Origin: Gammaproteobacteria bacterium
GTDB lineage: Bacteria > Pseudomonadota > Gammaproteobacteria > Pseudomonadales > Ketobacteraceae
Assembly (NCBI GenBank): GCA_013178375.1
Contig: JABLXQ010000030.1
Coordinates: 1 to 64,000 of the forward strand
Direction of reading: 5' to 3'
Length of the DNA stretch: 64,000 nucleotides
A model generated the notes under the pieces. It was not told the origin of the DNA. It made no database searches and was given only the letters and a program-made list of their open reading frames with translations. Shown here in pieces: positions 24,692 to 33,419 of this stretch; within the stretch, counting starts at the first letter, position 1, and each line of letters opens with the position of its first letter. The position numbers were made by a program, and so were the translations under genes.

Positions 24692-26590
24692 ATGATCGCC
24701 ATTTTCTTCATCCGCCTGCTCGCGCTGCTGCTGATATCGGCGCTGAGCCTGGCCGCCTACGCCATCGGGCAGGACGACCCGCACACCCAGGCCCGCATCG
24801 ACGAACTGGCGACAACATCGACCTGGCACTCACTGCTGCACGACTATCCGTCGCACGCAGGCACTCAGGGCTGGTCCAGCCAGGTGGACGATGCGGATTT
24901 TTTCCTGGCTAGCGATGGCGGGCAAAATGCGACGGCGGAACTGCGTGCCACCCTGGCCGCGTTTTACCGGCCGGTGTCCGATCCGAATGCGCATCCGATC
25001 TGCCGCTTCCCCGCCCGCTGGCACTGGCTGAACACACAGCTGACTTTGCCGCCGCCTCCCCTGACACCGGCGCAATGCCCCGAATTCAACCAGTGGCTCG
25101 GCATCATGCGACCCCACAGCGTCACCCTTGTATTCGCGTCCGCCTATCTCAACAGTCCGTCGTCGATGTTCGGCCACACTTTTCTGCGCATCGACCCCGA
25201 GCAAGTGGAAACAGGTTCCACCTGGCTCAGCTACGCCGTCAATTTCGGCGCCGAATATCATCCAGAAGACAACTCGCTCCTGTACGCCTGGAAAGGTCTG
25301 CTCGGCGGCTATCCGGGGTTTTTCAGCGTGCTGCCGTATCACGAGAAAATCAGCGAATACAACCGCATCGAAAACCGCGATCTGTGGGAATACCGGCTCA
25401 ACCTGACGCCAGATGAAACCCAACTGCTGGTGTGGCACCTGTGGGAACTGCGCAATATCGATTTCGATTATTTTTTCTTTGATGAAAACTGCTCGTTCCG
25501 ACTGCTGGAATTGTTGCAGCTGGCACGGCCGGGGTTGGATCTCACCAGCGGTTTTGAAGCGCGGGCGATTCCGGTCGACACCGTGCGCCGGGTGAAAGAT
25601 GCCGGACTGGTGCGCGAGGTGGAGTACCGCCCCGCCGCCGCCACCGATCTGCAATTCCAGGCCGACCAGCTGACGGACGCGCAGCAGGCATTGGCCTGGG
25701 AACTGGCCCACCGCGAACGCCCACTGGATGATCCGCAGCTGACCGCACTGCCGCAACAACAGCAGGCACAGATTCTGCGCGTGGCGTACAAGCACCTGCG
25801 CTACGAACAAGGCAAGGCCACGCGCGATGACGCGCTGGCGCAACACAGCCTGGCACTGTTGCGCGCACTGAAGAATCAGGAGGCCGACGCGATTACCACG
25901 CCACCTGCACCCATCACGCCTGAATCCGGCCACGACACCCTGCTGGCCGGTATTGCCGGTGGCCGCAGCGATGGCACAGGCCTGCTGGACCTGCGTCTGC
26001 GCACCAGCTATCACGATCTGGTGGACAATCCGTCGGGTTATCTCGACGGCGCCGCCATCAACCTCGGCGAACTGCAACTGCGCCAGCGCGAGGACGATTC
26101 GCTGCAGATCGAATTGCTGAATTTTGTCGACATCCGTTCCCACGCACCCCGCAGCCGCTTTTTCTCCCCCATCACCTGGCGGGTGCAGGCCGGCTTCGAC
26201 CGCGTCTATGCCGAAAATGAGTTGGGCGAAACCGACGACACCCTGACCGCCCGCGTCAACGGCGGCGCCGGCATCACGTTACCGGTGGGCGATCGTCATC
26301 TGGTGTACGGCATGGGCATGGGACGACTGGAATACGACAAACTGCTGGAAGAAAATCTGGCCGCCGGTGCCGGTGCATTGGCCGGCGCGTTGTTCTATCT
26401 GCCAATCGGCACCCTGCAACTGGAAACAGACTACTACCGTTTCAGCGACGGCCACGAACGTTCCGACACCAGCTTGATTCACAACCTGCCGCTGGGCAAG
26501 AATGACGCCATCCGCCTGAACGCCCTGCACCGCAAACAAGTGGAAACCCGCTTTGACGAATTCAGTCTGGAATATCGCCACTATTTTTGA
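24692..26590 (+). CDS. DUF4105 (Lnb N-terminal-like) envelope protein with predicted C-terminal beta barrel
   Basis: A 632-residue exported protein. After a signal peptide (about 1-24) comes a DUF4105 domain, related to the N-terminal periplasmic domain of the lipoprotein N-acyltransferase Lnb: SPSSMFGHTFLRID, SYAVNFGAE, GLLGGYPGFFSVLPYHEKI and the FDENCSFRLLELL motif with conserved His and Cys. The C-terminal 200 residues have alternating strands and end in EYRHYF, a terminal Phe typical of outer-membrane barrels. The catalytic-like His/Cys may act on peptidoglycan or lipoproteins. The following lipoprotein hydrolase starts 10 bases later, so the pair is probably co-transcribed. Confidence 0.75.
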   Translation: MIAIFFIRLLALLLISALSLAAYAIGQDDPHTQARIDELATTSTWHSLLHDYPSHAGTQGWSSQVDDADFFLASDGGQNATAELRATLAAFYRPVSDPNAHPICRFPARWHWLNTQLTLPPPPLTPAQCPEFNQWLGIMRPHSVTLVFASAYLNSPSSMFGHTFLRIDPEQVETGSTWLSYAVNFGAEYHPEDNSLLYAWKGLLGGYPGFFSVLPYHEKISEYNRIENRDLWEYRLNLTPDETQLLVWHLWELRNIDFDYFFFDENCSFRLLELLQLARPGLDLTSGFEARAIPVDTVRRVKDAGLVREVEYRPAAATDLQFQADQLTDAQQALAWELAHRERPLDDPQLTALPQQQQAQILRVAYKHLRYEQGKATRDDALAQHSLALLRALKNQEADAITTPPAPITPESGHDTLLAGIAGGRSDGTGLLDLRLRTSYHDLVDNPSGYLDGAAINLGELQLRQREDDSLQIELLNFVDIRSHAPRSRFFSPITWRVQAGFDRVYAENELGETDDTLTARVNGGAGITLPVGDRHLVYGMGMGRLEYDKLLEENLAAGAGALAGALFYLPIGTLQLETDYYRFSDGHERSDTSLIHNLPLGKNDAIRLNALHRKQVETRFDEFSLEYRHYF

Positions 26591-26600
26591 TCGCTTGCCG

Positions 26601-27446
26601 GTGCGACGTTGGCCGGTCCGCGTCCTTGCACGCCTGTGCTTTCTGCTAACAGTGGTGACCACCATGAGCGCCTGCAGCGGCTTTTTTTTCTACCCGATGA
26701 AACAGATGGTGCGCACACCAGCAGATGTCGGCCTGGCCTACGAGGATCTCGCTTTCACCACGAGCGACCAGGTCAAACTGCACGGCTGGCTGCTGCACGC
26801 CGAACAGCCCCGGGGTCTGGTGCTGTTCCTGCACGGCAACGCGGAAAACATCAGCACTCACATCGGCAGCGTGTACTGGCTGCCGGAGCAGGGCTATGAA
26901 GTAGTATTGCTGGATTATCGCGGCTACGGCCGTTCGGAAGGGGAACCGGATTTTCCCGAAGTATACGCGGATGTCGATGCCGCTTACCGCTGGGCACAAC
27001 AGTACGCCGCGCAAAAGCAGCTGCCACTTTTCATCCTGGGCCAGAGCCTGGGCGCCTCCATCAGCAGCTATTATTTCAGCACCCTGCCCCGCGCCGAGGT
27101 CAGCTTCAAGGCCGTGGCGCTGGACGCGGTTTTCTCGGGCCATCGCGACATCGCCCGCGATGTCGCCGGCCGCAGCATCATCACCTGGCCGTTCCAGTTC
27201 ATCGTGCCGCATCTGGTGCCGAAGGATTACGATCCGAAAGCCCACATCGCCAGCATCGCCCCCACGCCGCTACTGTTTTTTCACAGCCCCGAGGATCAGG
27301 TGATTCCCTACCAGCAAGGAGAAGTGGTGTTCAGCCAGGCCAGTGAACCCAAAACCTGGGTCACCACCGCCGGCCCGCACATCGCCACATTCAACTACAA
27401 GGCCAACCGCGATCGACTACTGCAGTTTTTTGACGCCAATCGCTGA
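26601..27446 (+). CDS. Alpha/beta hydrolase lipoprotein
   Basis: A 281-residue hydrolase with the triad Ser149 (GQSLGAS), Asp232 (SPEDQVIP) and His260 (AGPHIATF), and oxyanion residues in LFLHGNAEN. The N-terminal hydrophobic stretch ends in TMSAC (Cys25), a plausible lipobox, so it is probably anchored in the envelope. The GTG at 26601 places the lipobox correctly; a TTG in the same frame at 26553 would overlap the previous gene. Architecture and length match the YfhR/BEM46-like hydrolases. The substrate is unknown. Confidence 0.75.
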   Translation: MRRWPVRVLARLCFLLTVVTTMSACSGFFFYPMKQMVRTPADVGLAYEDLAFTTSDQVKLHGWLLHAEQPRGLVLFLHGNAENISTHIGSVYWLPEQGYEVVLLDYRGYGRSEGEPDFPEVYADVDAAYRWAQQYAAQKQLPLFILGQSLGASISSYYFSTLPRAEVSFKAVALDAVFSGHRDIARDVAGRSIITWPFQFIVPHLVPKDYDPKAHIASIAPTPLLFFHSPEDQVIPYQQGEVVFSQASEPKTWVTTAGPHIATFNYKANRDRLLQFFDANR

Positions 27447-27473
27447 ATCACATCGTCAAACTCAGGGGCGCCC

Positions 27474-28115
27474 TCAGCCCCACTTCCCGCCCACAAACGG
27501 ATTGAATTTTTTCTCATTGCCGAACGTCGACATGGGGCCATGGCCCGGAATGAAATCGATATCGTCACCCAGCGGAAACAGTTTCTGCTTGATGGAATCG
27601 ATCAACTGCTGGTGATTGCCGCCGGGAAAATCCGTGCGACCGATGGAACCGTTGAACAGCACGTCACCGACAATCGCCAGTTTTGAAGCGGGATCGAAAA
27701 ATACCACGTGCCCCGGCGTGTGGCCCGGGCAATGCAAAACACTGAGCGTGACATTACCCACCTGCACGTTTTCACCGTCTTCCAGCCAGCGGTCCGGCGT
27801 GAACATCCGCGCCGGCTTGAATCCGAACATCGCCGCCTGTTGCGGCAAACCCTGAATCCAGAATTCATCGCCCTTGTGCGGGCCGATGATCGGCAGCTTC
27901 TCGCGCTCTGCCAGATCCGCCGTGGCACCGGCGTGATCGATATGCGCGTGAGTCAGCAGGATTTTTTCCAGCGTCACGCCCTCCTGTTTCACGGCAATCA
28001 GAATGCGCTCCAGATCGCCGCCCGGGTCCACCACGGCGGCCTTGCGGGTCTGTTCACACCAGATCAGGGAACAGTTCTGTTCGAACTGCGTCACAGGGAC
28101 AATGCGGTATTGCAT
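27474..28115 (-). CDS. gloC: Metallo-beta-lactamase-fold glyoxalase II, YcbL/GloC type
   Basis: A 213-residue enzyme with the MBL zinc motif TxHxHxDH (THAHIDH, 55-61), a second His in [13 protein letters not shown], an Asp in [12 protein letters not shown] and a C-terminal His in [10 protein letters not shown]. It closely follows E. coli YcbL (215 residues) in opening ([20 protein letters not shown]) and end. YcbL/GloC hydrolyses S-lactoylglutathione in the cytoplasm as part of methylglyoxal detoxification. The ATG at 28115 has GGAGG upstream; the longer frame to 28133 is less likely. Confidence 0.88.
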   Translation of the reverse strand: MQYRIVPVTQFEQNCSLIWCEQTRKAAVVDPGGDLERILIAVKQEGVTLEKILLTHAHIDHAGATADLAEREKLPIIGPHKGDEFWIQGLPQQAAMFGFKPARMFTPDRWLEDGENVQVGNVTLSVLHCPGHTPGHVVFFDPASKLAIVGDVLFNGSIGRTDFPGGNHQQLIDSIKQKLFPLGDDIDFIPGHGPMSTFGNEKKFNPFVGGKWG

Positions 28116-28182
28116 GGCGAATTCCTCCGGCAAATTTGTCTGCTATGATACCAGCTTTGTTTCCCTTCCATGGACGCGCCCT

Positions 28183-28767
28183 ATGCCCAGCTTCCGTCAT
28201 ATTTCCATTCTGTTCGCCGGCATCGTTGCATTGGCCGGCTGCGACACCGCCACCACACCGGACAGCATGCCACGGGAACTGCGGCAATCCTCGGTGGTGT
28301 CCACCAGCACGCCGGATTTCGCGCCCGCCCCCGGCGCCACGCTGGCCTGGAAAAGCGATCTGCGCGTGAAGTTGTCGCCGGGTGTCAACAACGATCCCGC
28401 CATGGTGGCCTTCATCAAGGCGGAAGTGGACCAGCAGCTGCAGGCCAAGGGTTACGGTTTCGCGCCGGCGGGCACCACACCCACCTTTCAGCTGGAAGGT
28501 GTGCTGATCATGGGCGATGAACTGAATGAAACCCAGCTGCGCGACGCGCTGGGCTTCGACCCGGGCCTGGTGGGCAAGGACACCACCTACGAAAAAGGCA
28601 GCATGCTGCTGTTCCTGATCGATCCCGCCAGCCTGCAAACCAAATGGCTCGCCGTAGTGCAGGTATTTGCCGCGCCGGATCTGCCCAGCGATGTCCGCCA
28701 GGAGCGCGCCCGCTTCGGCGTCAGCCAGTTAATGAGCGCGCTGCCGTCCGTGAATGGTGAACAGTAA
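28183..28767 (+). CDS. DUF4136-like lipoprotein
   Basis: A 194-residue lipoprotein. Its signal peptide ends at the lipobox LAGC (MPSFRHISILFAGIVALAGC). The mature domain (LKVKL-like strand, FIKAEVDQQLQAKGYGF, DTTYEKGSMLLFLIDPASLQTKWLAVVQVFA) fits the DUF4136 fold found in outer-membrane lipoproteins. The M48 protease begins directly after its stop with no gap. The function is unknown. Confidence 0.68.
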   Translation: MPSFRHISILFAGIVALAGCDTATTPDSMPRELRQSSVVSTSTPDFAPAPGATLAWKSDLRVKLSPGVNNDPAMVAFIKAEVDQQLQAKGYGFAPAGTTPTFQLEGVLIMGDELNETQLRDALGFDPGLVGKDTTYEKGSMLLFLIDPASLQTKWLAVVQVFAAPDLPSDVRQERARFGVSQLMSALPSVNGEQ

Positions 28768-29991
28768 GTGACTGCCGCACCGCGCAAGGACAGCGCCATC
28801 CCCAATTCCAACGCCACATTCCGCTACGAAGCCCACGCGTTTCACGCGATGTTCAAGAATGGCCGCGCCTCCGGCACGCTGACGATCAGTGCCGGAACAG
28901 TCCACTTCAGCAACGATCAGGGCGAAGTGCAATTTCCGCTGCAGGGCGCCGACATCAGCCAGGGCGGCGCCAGCGACCGCCTGCTGTTCATCAGCCATCC
29001 ATCGCAACCGGACTGGAAGCTTTACACCAGCGACCGCAGCATTCTCGACAATCTACACCTGCGCGCCCTGCCCGCGCTGCAGCAGCGCCTGCAGAAAGCC
29101 AAAAACCGCCACCGCCTCAACTGGTCCATCTTTGCCGCCGTGCTGGCGTGCATTGTGGCGCTGCCCCTAGGCCTGATCCTGGGCATGGACAGCATCACCG
29201 GCGTGCTCGCGCGTCACGTGCCGCTGGAGTGGGAGCAGCAACTGGGCGACACCGCCTTCAAGCAGTTCAAGGTCAACGGCCATTTCATGGCGGACAAGGA
29301 AGCGCAGGCGCTGCTGGAACCGCTGGTGCAACCCCTGCTGGATGCCAATCCCGACAAACGTTTCCAGTATCGTTTCTACATCAGCCGCGACGATGAAGTG
29401 AACGCCTTCGCCCTGCCCGGCGGCCATGTGGTGATCAACAGCGGCCTGATCCTGAAAGCGGACGATGCGTCGGAAATGCTGGGCGTGGTGGCCCACGAGA
29501 TCGCCCATGTCACCGAGCAGCACAGCATCCGCAACATCATGGGCACCGCCGGCATTTATCTCACGGTGAATGCCGTGCTCGGCGACATGAGCGGCCTGCT
29601 GGCCCTGATCGCCGACGCCGCGCCCTTCCTGATCAACCAGACCTATTCCCGCAATTTCGAAACCGCCGCCGACCGGAAAGGCGTTGAACTGCTGCACGCC
29701 GCGCAGATCGATCCGCAGGGCCTGGCGCAGTTTTTTGAAAAGCTGAAGCTGGAAGAGGAAAAACGGCTGAAGGAAATGGCGGGCGAAGACAACGGCGAGC
29801 TGGTGAAGACCGGGCTGTCGCTCATCAGCACCCACCCGGCCACAGAGGACCGCATCGAAAACCTGCAGGAACTGATTGCGGCCCAACCGCACCAGCGTCA
29901 TCGCGATCTGGACGAACCTTTCCTACACTTGCAGGATGCCGTAAAAAATTACGTGACCCAATCCGGCGCGGAGCAGGGCGAAACGGAGTGA
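28768..29991 (+). CDS. M48-family metalloprotease, membrane-anchored
   Basis: A 407-residue protein. Residues 1-115 are a non-catalytic N-terminal domain of two-layer type (HAMFKNGRASGTLTI), then one transmembrane helix (about 118-142), then an M48 peptidase with HEIAH (His243, Glu244, His247) and the third ligand in NFETAADRKG. It is thus a DUF/M48 fusion of the kind linked to envelope protein quality control, like BepA and LoiP. The start is a GTG that abuts the preceding stop. TM topology would place the catalytic domain in the periplasm. Confidence 0.83.
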   Translation: MTAAPRKDSAIPNSNATFRYEAHAFHAMFKNGRASGTLTISAGTVHFSNDQGEVQFPLQGADISQGGASDRLLFISHPSQPDWKLYTSDRSILDNLHLRALPALQQRLQKAKNRHRLNWSIFAAVLACIVALPLGLILGMDSITGVLARHVPLEWEQQLGDTAFKQFKVNGHFMADKEAQALLEPLVQPLLDANPDKRFQYRFYISRDDEVNAFALPGGHVVINSGLILKADDASEMLGVVAHEIAHVTEQHSIRNIMGTAGIYLTVNAVLGDMSGLLALIADAAPFLINQTYSRNFETAADRKGVELLHAAQIDPQGLAQFFEKLKLEEEKRLKEMAGEDNGELVKTGLSLISTHPATEDRIENLQELIAAQPHQRHRDLDEPFLHLQDAVKNYVTQSGAEQGETE

Positions 29992-30073
29992 ACCTCCGCA
30001 TTGCCGCCAGCGCCGGCAACACGCACACACCCCCGAATGGCCTGAATATGGCTTGAAAAAGGAGTTATCCAGC

Positions 30074-30736
30074 ATGAAAGCCGAGATCAAGGGCGGGCCC
30101 GCCTTTGCCTACATGGACGTGGAGCTGGCGCCCGGCGACACCATCACCACCGAATCCAATGCCATGTCCAGCATGGACGCCAGCCTGGAACTGCGCTCGC
30201 GCTTCAACGGCGGCTTTTTTGTCGCCCTGCTGCGCAAATTCCTCGGTGGCGAAACACTCTTCATCAACGATTTCAGCAATCCCACCGAGCAGCCCCGCCG
30301 CCTCACGCTGGTGCAACCCACCCCGGGAGACGTGCGCTGCATCGAACTCAACGGCAATACTCTGTACATGCAGCCGGGCGCCTTCCTGGCCTGCACACCC
30401 GGCGTTAAAGTCGGCGTCGTCTTTGCCGGCTTCATTTCTTGGCTGGCGCGGGAAGGTCTGTTCCGCATCGCCGTAAGCGGCAACGGCAAGGTCTGGTACG
30501 GCGCGTTCGGCGCATTGCTGGAAAAGGAAATCGACGGCGAATACATCGTCGACACCAGCCACCTGGTGTCCTACGAGCCGGGCATCAAACTGAAACTGCA
30601 ACTGGCGGGCGGGATTTTCTCCAGCCTGTTCGGTGGCGAGGGCCTGGTCACCCGCGTGGTGGGCAAGGGCAAAATCGTGATTCAAACCCGCAGCATTTCC
30701 GGCATCACCGGCTGGATCAACCCGCGTCTGCCCTGA
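30074..30736 (+). CDS. AIM24 / TIGR00266-family protein 1
   Basis: A 220-residue all-beta protein of the AIM24 (TIGR00266) family: ESNAMSSMDASLELRSRFNGG, a GG-E-LF-INDF motif (FLGGETLFINDF), LYMQPGAFLAC and the DGEYIVDTSHLVSYEP segment. The start at 30074 has AAGGAG; the frame opens at 30053. Cytoplasmic, with no signal peptide. The molecular role is unknown. It is first of three tandem paralogues (next gene 10 bases on). Confidence 0.85.
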   Translation: MKAEIKGGPAFAYMDVELAPGDTITTESNAMSSMDASLELRSRFNGGFFVALLRKFLGGETLFINDFSNPTEQPRRLTLVQPTPGDVRCIELNGNTLYMQPGAFLACTPGVKVGVVFAGFISWLAREGLFRIAVSGNGKVWYGAFGALLEKEIDGEYIVDTSHLVSYEPGIKLKLQLAGGIFSSLFGGEGLVTRVVGKGKIVIQTRSISGITGWINPRLP

Positions 30737-30746
30737 GGAACCGGCC

Positions 30747-31430
30747 ATGCATATCGAACTGATCAACCGACCCGGCAACACCGCCGCCAAAATCAGCCTG
30801 GCGGAAGGCGAAACCTGCACCACCGAATCCGGCGCCATGATCGCCATGAGCGGCAACATGAACATCACCACCTCCACCCACAAAAAAGGCAGCGGCGGCC
30901 TGCTCAAGGCGCTCAAGCGCATGGTGGCGGGGGAATCCCTGTTCCTCAACCATTTCGAACCCGAGGGCGGCAACGGCGAACTCTGGCTGGGCACCACCCT
31001 GGCCGGCGACATGACCACCATCAGGCTCGACAATGAAAACCTGATCGTGCAGGGCAGCTCGTTCCTGGCCTGCGAGGAAGGCATCGAAATCGACCTCGGC
31101 TGGCAGGGCTTCAAATCCATCCTCTCCGGCGAGAGCGTGTTCTGGGTGAACCTGAAAGGCAGCGGCCAGGTGGTGCTGTCGTCGTTCGGCGCCATCTACC
31201 CGGTGGACGTGGACGGCGACTACATCGTCGACACCGGCCACATCGTCGCCTTCAGCGAAACCCTGGATTTCAGCATCACCAAGGCCGGCTCCAGCTGGCT
31301 GCACTCGATCCTCGGCGGCGAAGGTCTGGTGTGCAAATTCCAGGGCCAGGGCACTGTGTGGTGCCAATCCCACAACCCGCTCAGCTTTGGCCAGGCCCTC
31401 AGCAGCGGCCTGCGTCCACGCAAGGTCTGA
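30747..31430 (+). CDS. AIM24 / TIGR00266-family protein 2
   Basis: A 227-residue paralogue of its neighbours, sharing TTESGAMIAMSGNMNITT, the AGESLFLNHFEPEGG motif, LIVQGSSFLACEEG and DGDYIVDTGHIVAFSE. A GAGGAA site lies seven bases before the start. It shows about the divergence expected of old paralogues, not a recent duplication. It may form a hetero-oligomer with the adjacent products (inference). Confidence 0.86.
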   Translation: MHIELINRPGNTAAKISLAEGETCTTESGAMIAMSGNMNITTSTHKKGSGGLLKALKRMVAGESLFLNHFEPEGGNGELWLGTTLAGDMTTIRLDNENLIVQGSSFLACEEGIEIDLGWQGFKSILSGESVFWVNLKGSGQVVLSSFGAIYPVDVDGDYIVDTGHIVAFSETLDFSITKAGSSWLHSILGGEGLVCKFQGQGTVWCQSHNPLSFGQALSSGLRPRKV

Positions 31431-31470
31431 ACCGGATCGACACTGAACGGGACCAACAGGGGAAACCGAC

Positions 31471-32514
31471 ATGAATACGGAATACAGCGTCAAACTCACC
31501 GGCCAGACCCAGCCGCATGCCAGCATCGACGACGTGGTGATTGCCTTCGCCCGCATGGCGAAACTGAGCGAGGACCAGGCCCGCAACCTGTTCGCCCGCG
31601 CCCCCGTGGTGGTGAAGAAGGGACTGGATTCGGCCACGGCGGAAAAATTCCGCAGCGCACTGGAAAAAATCGGCGCGGTGGCCACGATCGAACCGCCGCT
31701 GGGAGCGGCACCGTCAGCAGCGGAACTGTCGCTGGCGCCGCTCGAATCCGCACCGCTAACGCCAGCCAATACACCGGCACCGGCCGCGCCTGCCCGGCCC
31801 GCTGAACCCGCCCGCGCGCCCATGCGCGAAGTCGTAGTGGAAGAACAGCCCGGCTACCAGTTCCGCATCGAAGGCCGCCCCGACTACGCCTTTCTCACCG
31901 TGCAGATTCCACCGGACGAAACCCTGAAAGTGGAAGCCTCCGCCATGGCCACCATGGACACCAACCTGCGCATGAAAACCAAACTGCGCGGCGGCCTGGG
32001 CCGGTTCGTCACCGGCGAATCCATCTTCGTCAACGAATTCACCGCCGAGGGCGGTCCGGCGGAAATCGGCATCGCTCCTGGCGCACCCGGTGACCTCGCC
32101 CACGTGTTCCTGGATGGAAATGTCATCTTCCTGCAGAACTCTGCCTTCGTGGCCGCCGCCATGGACGTCACCCTGGAAACCAAATGGCAGGGACTGGTGA
32201 AAGGCTTCTTCTCCGGCGAAAACCTGTTCCTGATCCGCGCCAGCGGCCACGGCGACCTCTGGTTTAACACCTACGGCGCGCTGATCGAGATCGACGTCAG
32301 CGGCGACTACGTGGTGGACACCGGCAACATCGTCGCCTTCACCGAGGGGCTGGAGTACAACATCACCAAGGTGGGCGGCTACAAGTCGCTGTTCTTCTCG
32401 GGCGAGGGCTTTGTCTGCCGCTTCAAGGGCCAGGGCAAGGTCTGGATCCAGACCCGGGGCGTGGCGGCCTTCACCTCCTGGGCGCACTGGTTCCGGCCCG
32501 CGGCCAAGGGCTGA
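31471..32514 (+). CDS. AIM24-family protein 3 with an N-terminal L7/L12-like domain
   Basis: A 347-residue protein. Residues 5-75 follow the alpha/beta pattern of the ribosomal L7/L12 C-terminal fold (FARMAKLSEDQARNLFARAP, VVVKKGLDSATAEKFRSALE, KIGAVATIE), then a Pro/Ala-rich linker (about 78-120), then an AIM24 domain (EASAMATMDTNLRMKTKLRGG, TGESIFVNEFTAEGG, SGDYVVDTGNIVAFTEG). The fold assignment of the N-domain is by pattern only. It is third in the AIM24 operon, with AGGGGA upstream. Confidence 0.8.
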   Translation: MNTEYSVKLTGQTQPHASIDDVVIAFARMAKLSEDQARNLFARAPVVVKKGLDSATAEKFRSALEKIGAVATIEPPLGAAPSAAELSLAPLESAPLTPANTPAPAAPARPAEPARAPMREVVVEEQPGYQFRIEGRPDYAFLTVQIPPDETLKVEASAMATMDTNLRMKTKLRGGLGRFVTGESIFVNEFTAEGGPAEIGIAPGAPGDLAHVFLDGNVIFLQNSAFVAAAMDVTLETKWQGLVKGFFSGENLFLIRASGHGDLWFNTYGALIEIDVSGDYVVDTGNIVAFTEGLEYNITKVGGYKSLFFSGEGFVCRFKGQGKVWIQTRGVAAFTSWAHWFRPAAKG

Positions 32515-32630
32515 GCGTCACACCCCTGCCGCACTGGTCCGCTATTTTGCGACTCTCGCCGCGCCCGGACCCGGGCTGCGGCGTTATAGTGTCATCCACC
32601 CGCCGCGCTACCGTTGATCAGGAAGGTGTC

Positions 32631-33038
32631 ATGCGTCCACTGCCTCTTTTCAGCCTCACCCTGTTACTGCTGCTGCCCGCCGCTGCCGCTCGGGCCTACG
32701 ATGGCGAGCAATACCAGGAGACGTACCAGGAAGCGCCGGTGGAGGAAAACTACCCGCAAGAAAGCTATCCCGAGGAGACTTATCCCGAACAGAGCTATCC
32801 GGACCAGGGCTACCCCGAAGAGCAATACCCGGATCAGCCAGTTCCGGACCAGACCATGCCCATGGAAGAGCCGTCGATGGAGCAGCCGGACTACAGCCCG
32901 GAGCAGGCGCCGGAATACCAGCAGCACATGATGGAGATCCGCCGCAGCTGCGAGGAATCCGCCAACGACGCACAAATGCAGGTGGAGGAAAGGGAGCAGT
33001 TCATCCAGGACTGCCTGCAGTCCCAGGGCCTGCAATAA
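32631..33038 (+). CDS. Small exported protein with Tyr-Pro pentapeptide repeats
   Basis: A 135-residue protein with a signal peptide (cleavage after ARA, about residue 23). Residues about 40-75 are a tandem pentapeptide repeat of the form YP[EDQ][EQ]x, seven or so copies, very acidic and Pro-rich, so probably extended. The C-terminal 50 residues hold two Cys (RRSCEES and QDCLQSQ) that may form a disulfide. An AGGAAGG site precedes the ATG. No family is recognised; a periplasmic or cell-wall-associated spacer is possible. Confidence 0.65.
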   Translation: MRPLPLFSLTLLLLLPAAAARAYDGEQYQETYQEAPVEENYPQESYPEETYPEQSYPDQGYPEEQYPDQPVPDQTMPMEEPSMEQPDYSPEQAPEYQQHMMEIRRSCEESANDAQMQVEEREQFIQDCLQSQGLQ

Positions 33039-33173
33039 GCCTTGTTGACAAAAAATGCTCAGCGTGACAACAAAAATGTTTTGCTGTCATTTCCCAATCT
33101 GACTGTTTATTAATGCGCGTGTTTTCACAGGAACATCTGATCCTGTATACCCTGGAGTGGCGTGAGGCAGGCA

Positions 33174-33380
33174 ATGAGCGGCGCAAGTAGTGACGGCAGT
33201 TGGGATTTCAACGAGTTCGAAGAAGCGGACAGCTACGAGGCCATTCCCAACCTCGACGCCGACAATCCGAAGAAGGCCAAGAAAACCAAGCTGGACATCC
33301 GCCGCAAGCTGGAAGACCGCCTGGAACGCAAGCGCCTGGAAGACCGCATCGGCAAGCTGGATGACGACTGGTTCGACTGA
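33174..33380 (+). CDS. Small acidic/basic protein resembling the PA3496 envelope-integrity family
   Basis: A 68-residue protein. The acidic N-terminal half (WDFNEFEEADSYEA) is followed by a charged helix (LDIRRKLEDRLERKRLEDRI, then GKLDDDWFD) with the R[KR]xEDxLExKRLxExxG pattern of the PA3496 family of putative envelope-integrity proteins. The ATG at 33174 has a GAGG-containing leader; a frame from 33162 adds four residues. It is monocistronic, converging on hdfR. Confidence 0.6.
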   Translation: MSGASSDGSWDFNEFEEADSYEAIPNLDADNPKKAKKTKLDIRRKLEDRLERKRLEDRIGKLDDDWFD

Positions 33381-33419
33381 TAGCGGTCGCCGGTACGCCT
33401 GCCGCAGGATCGCCTGCCG

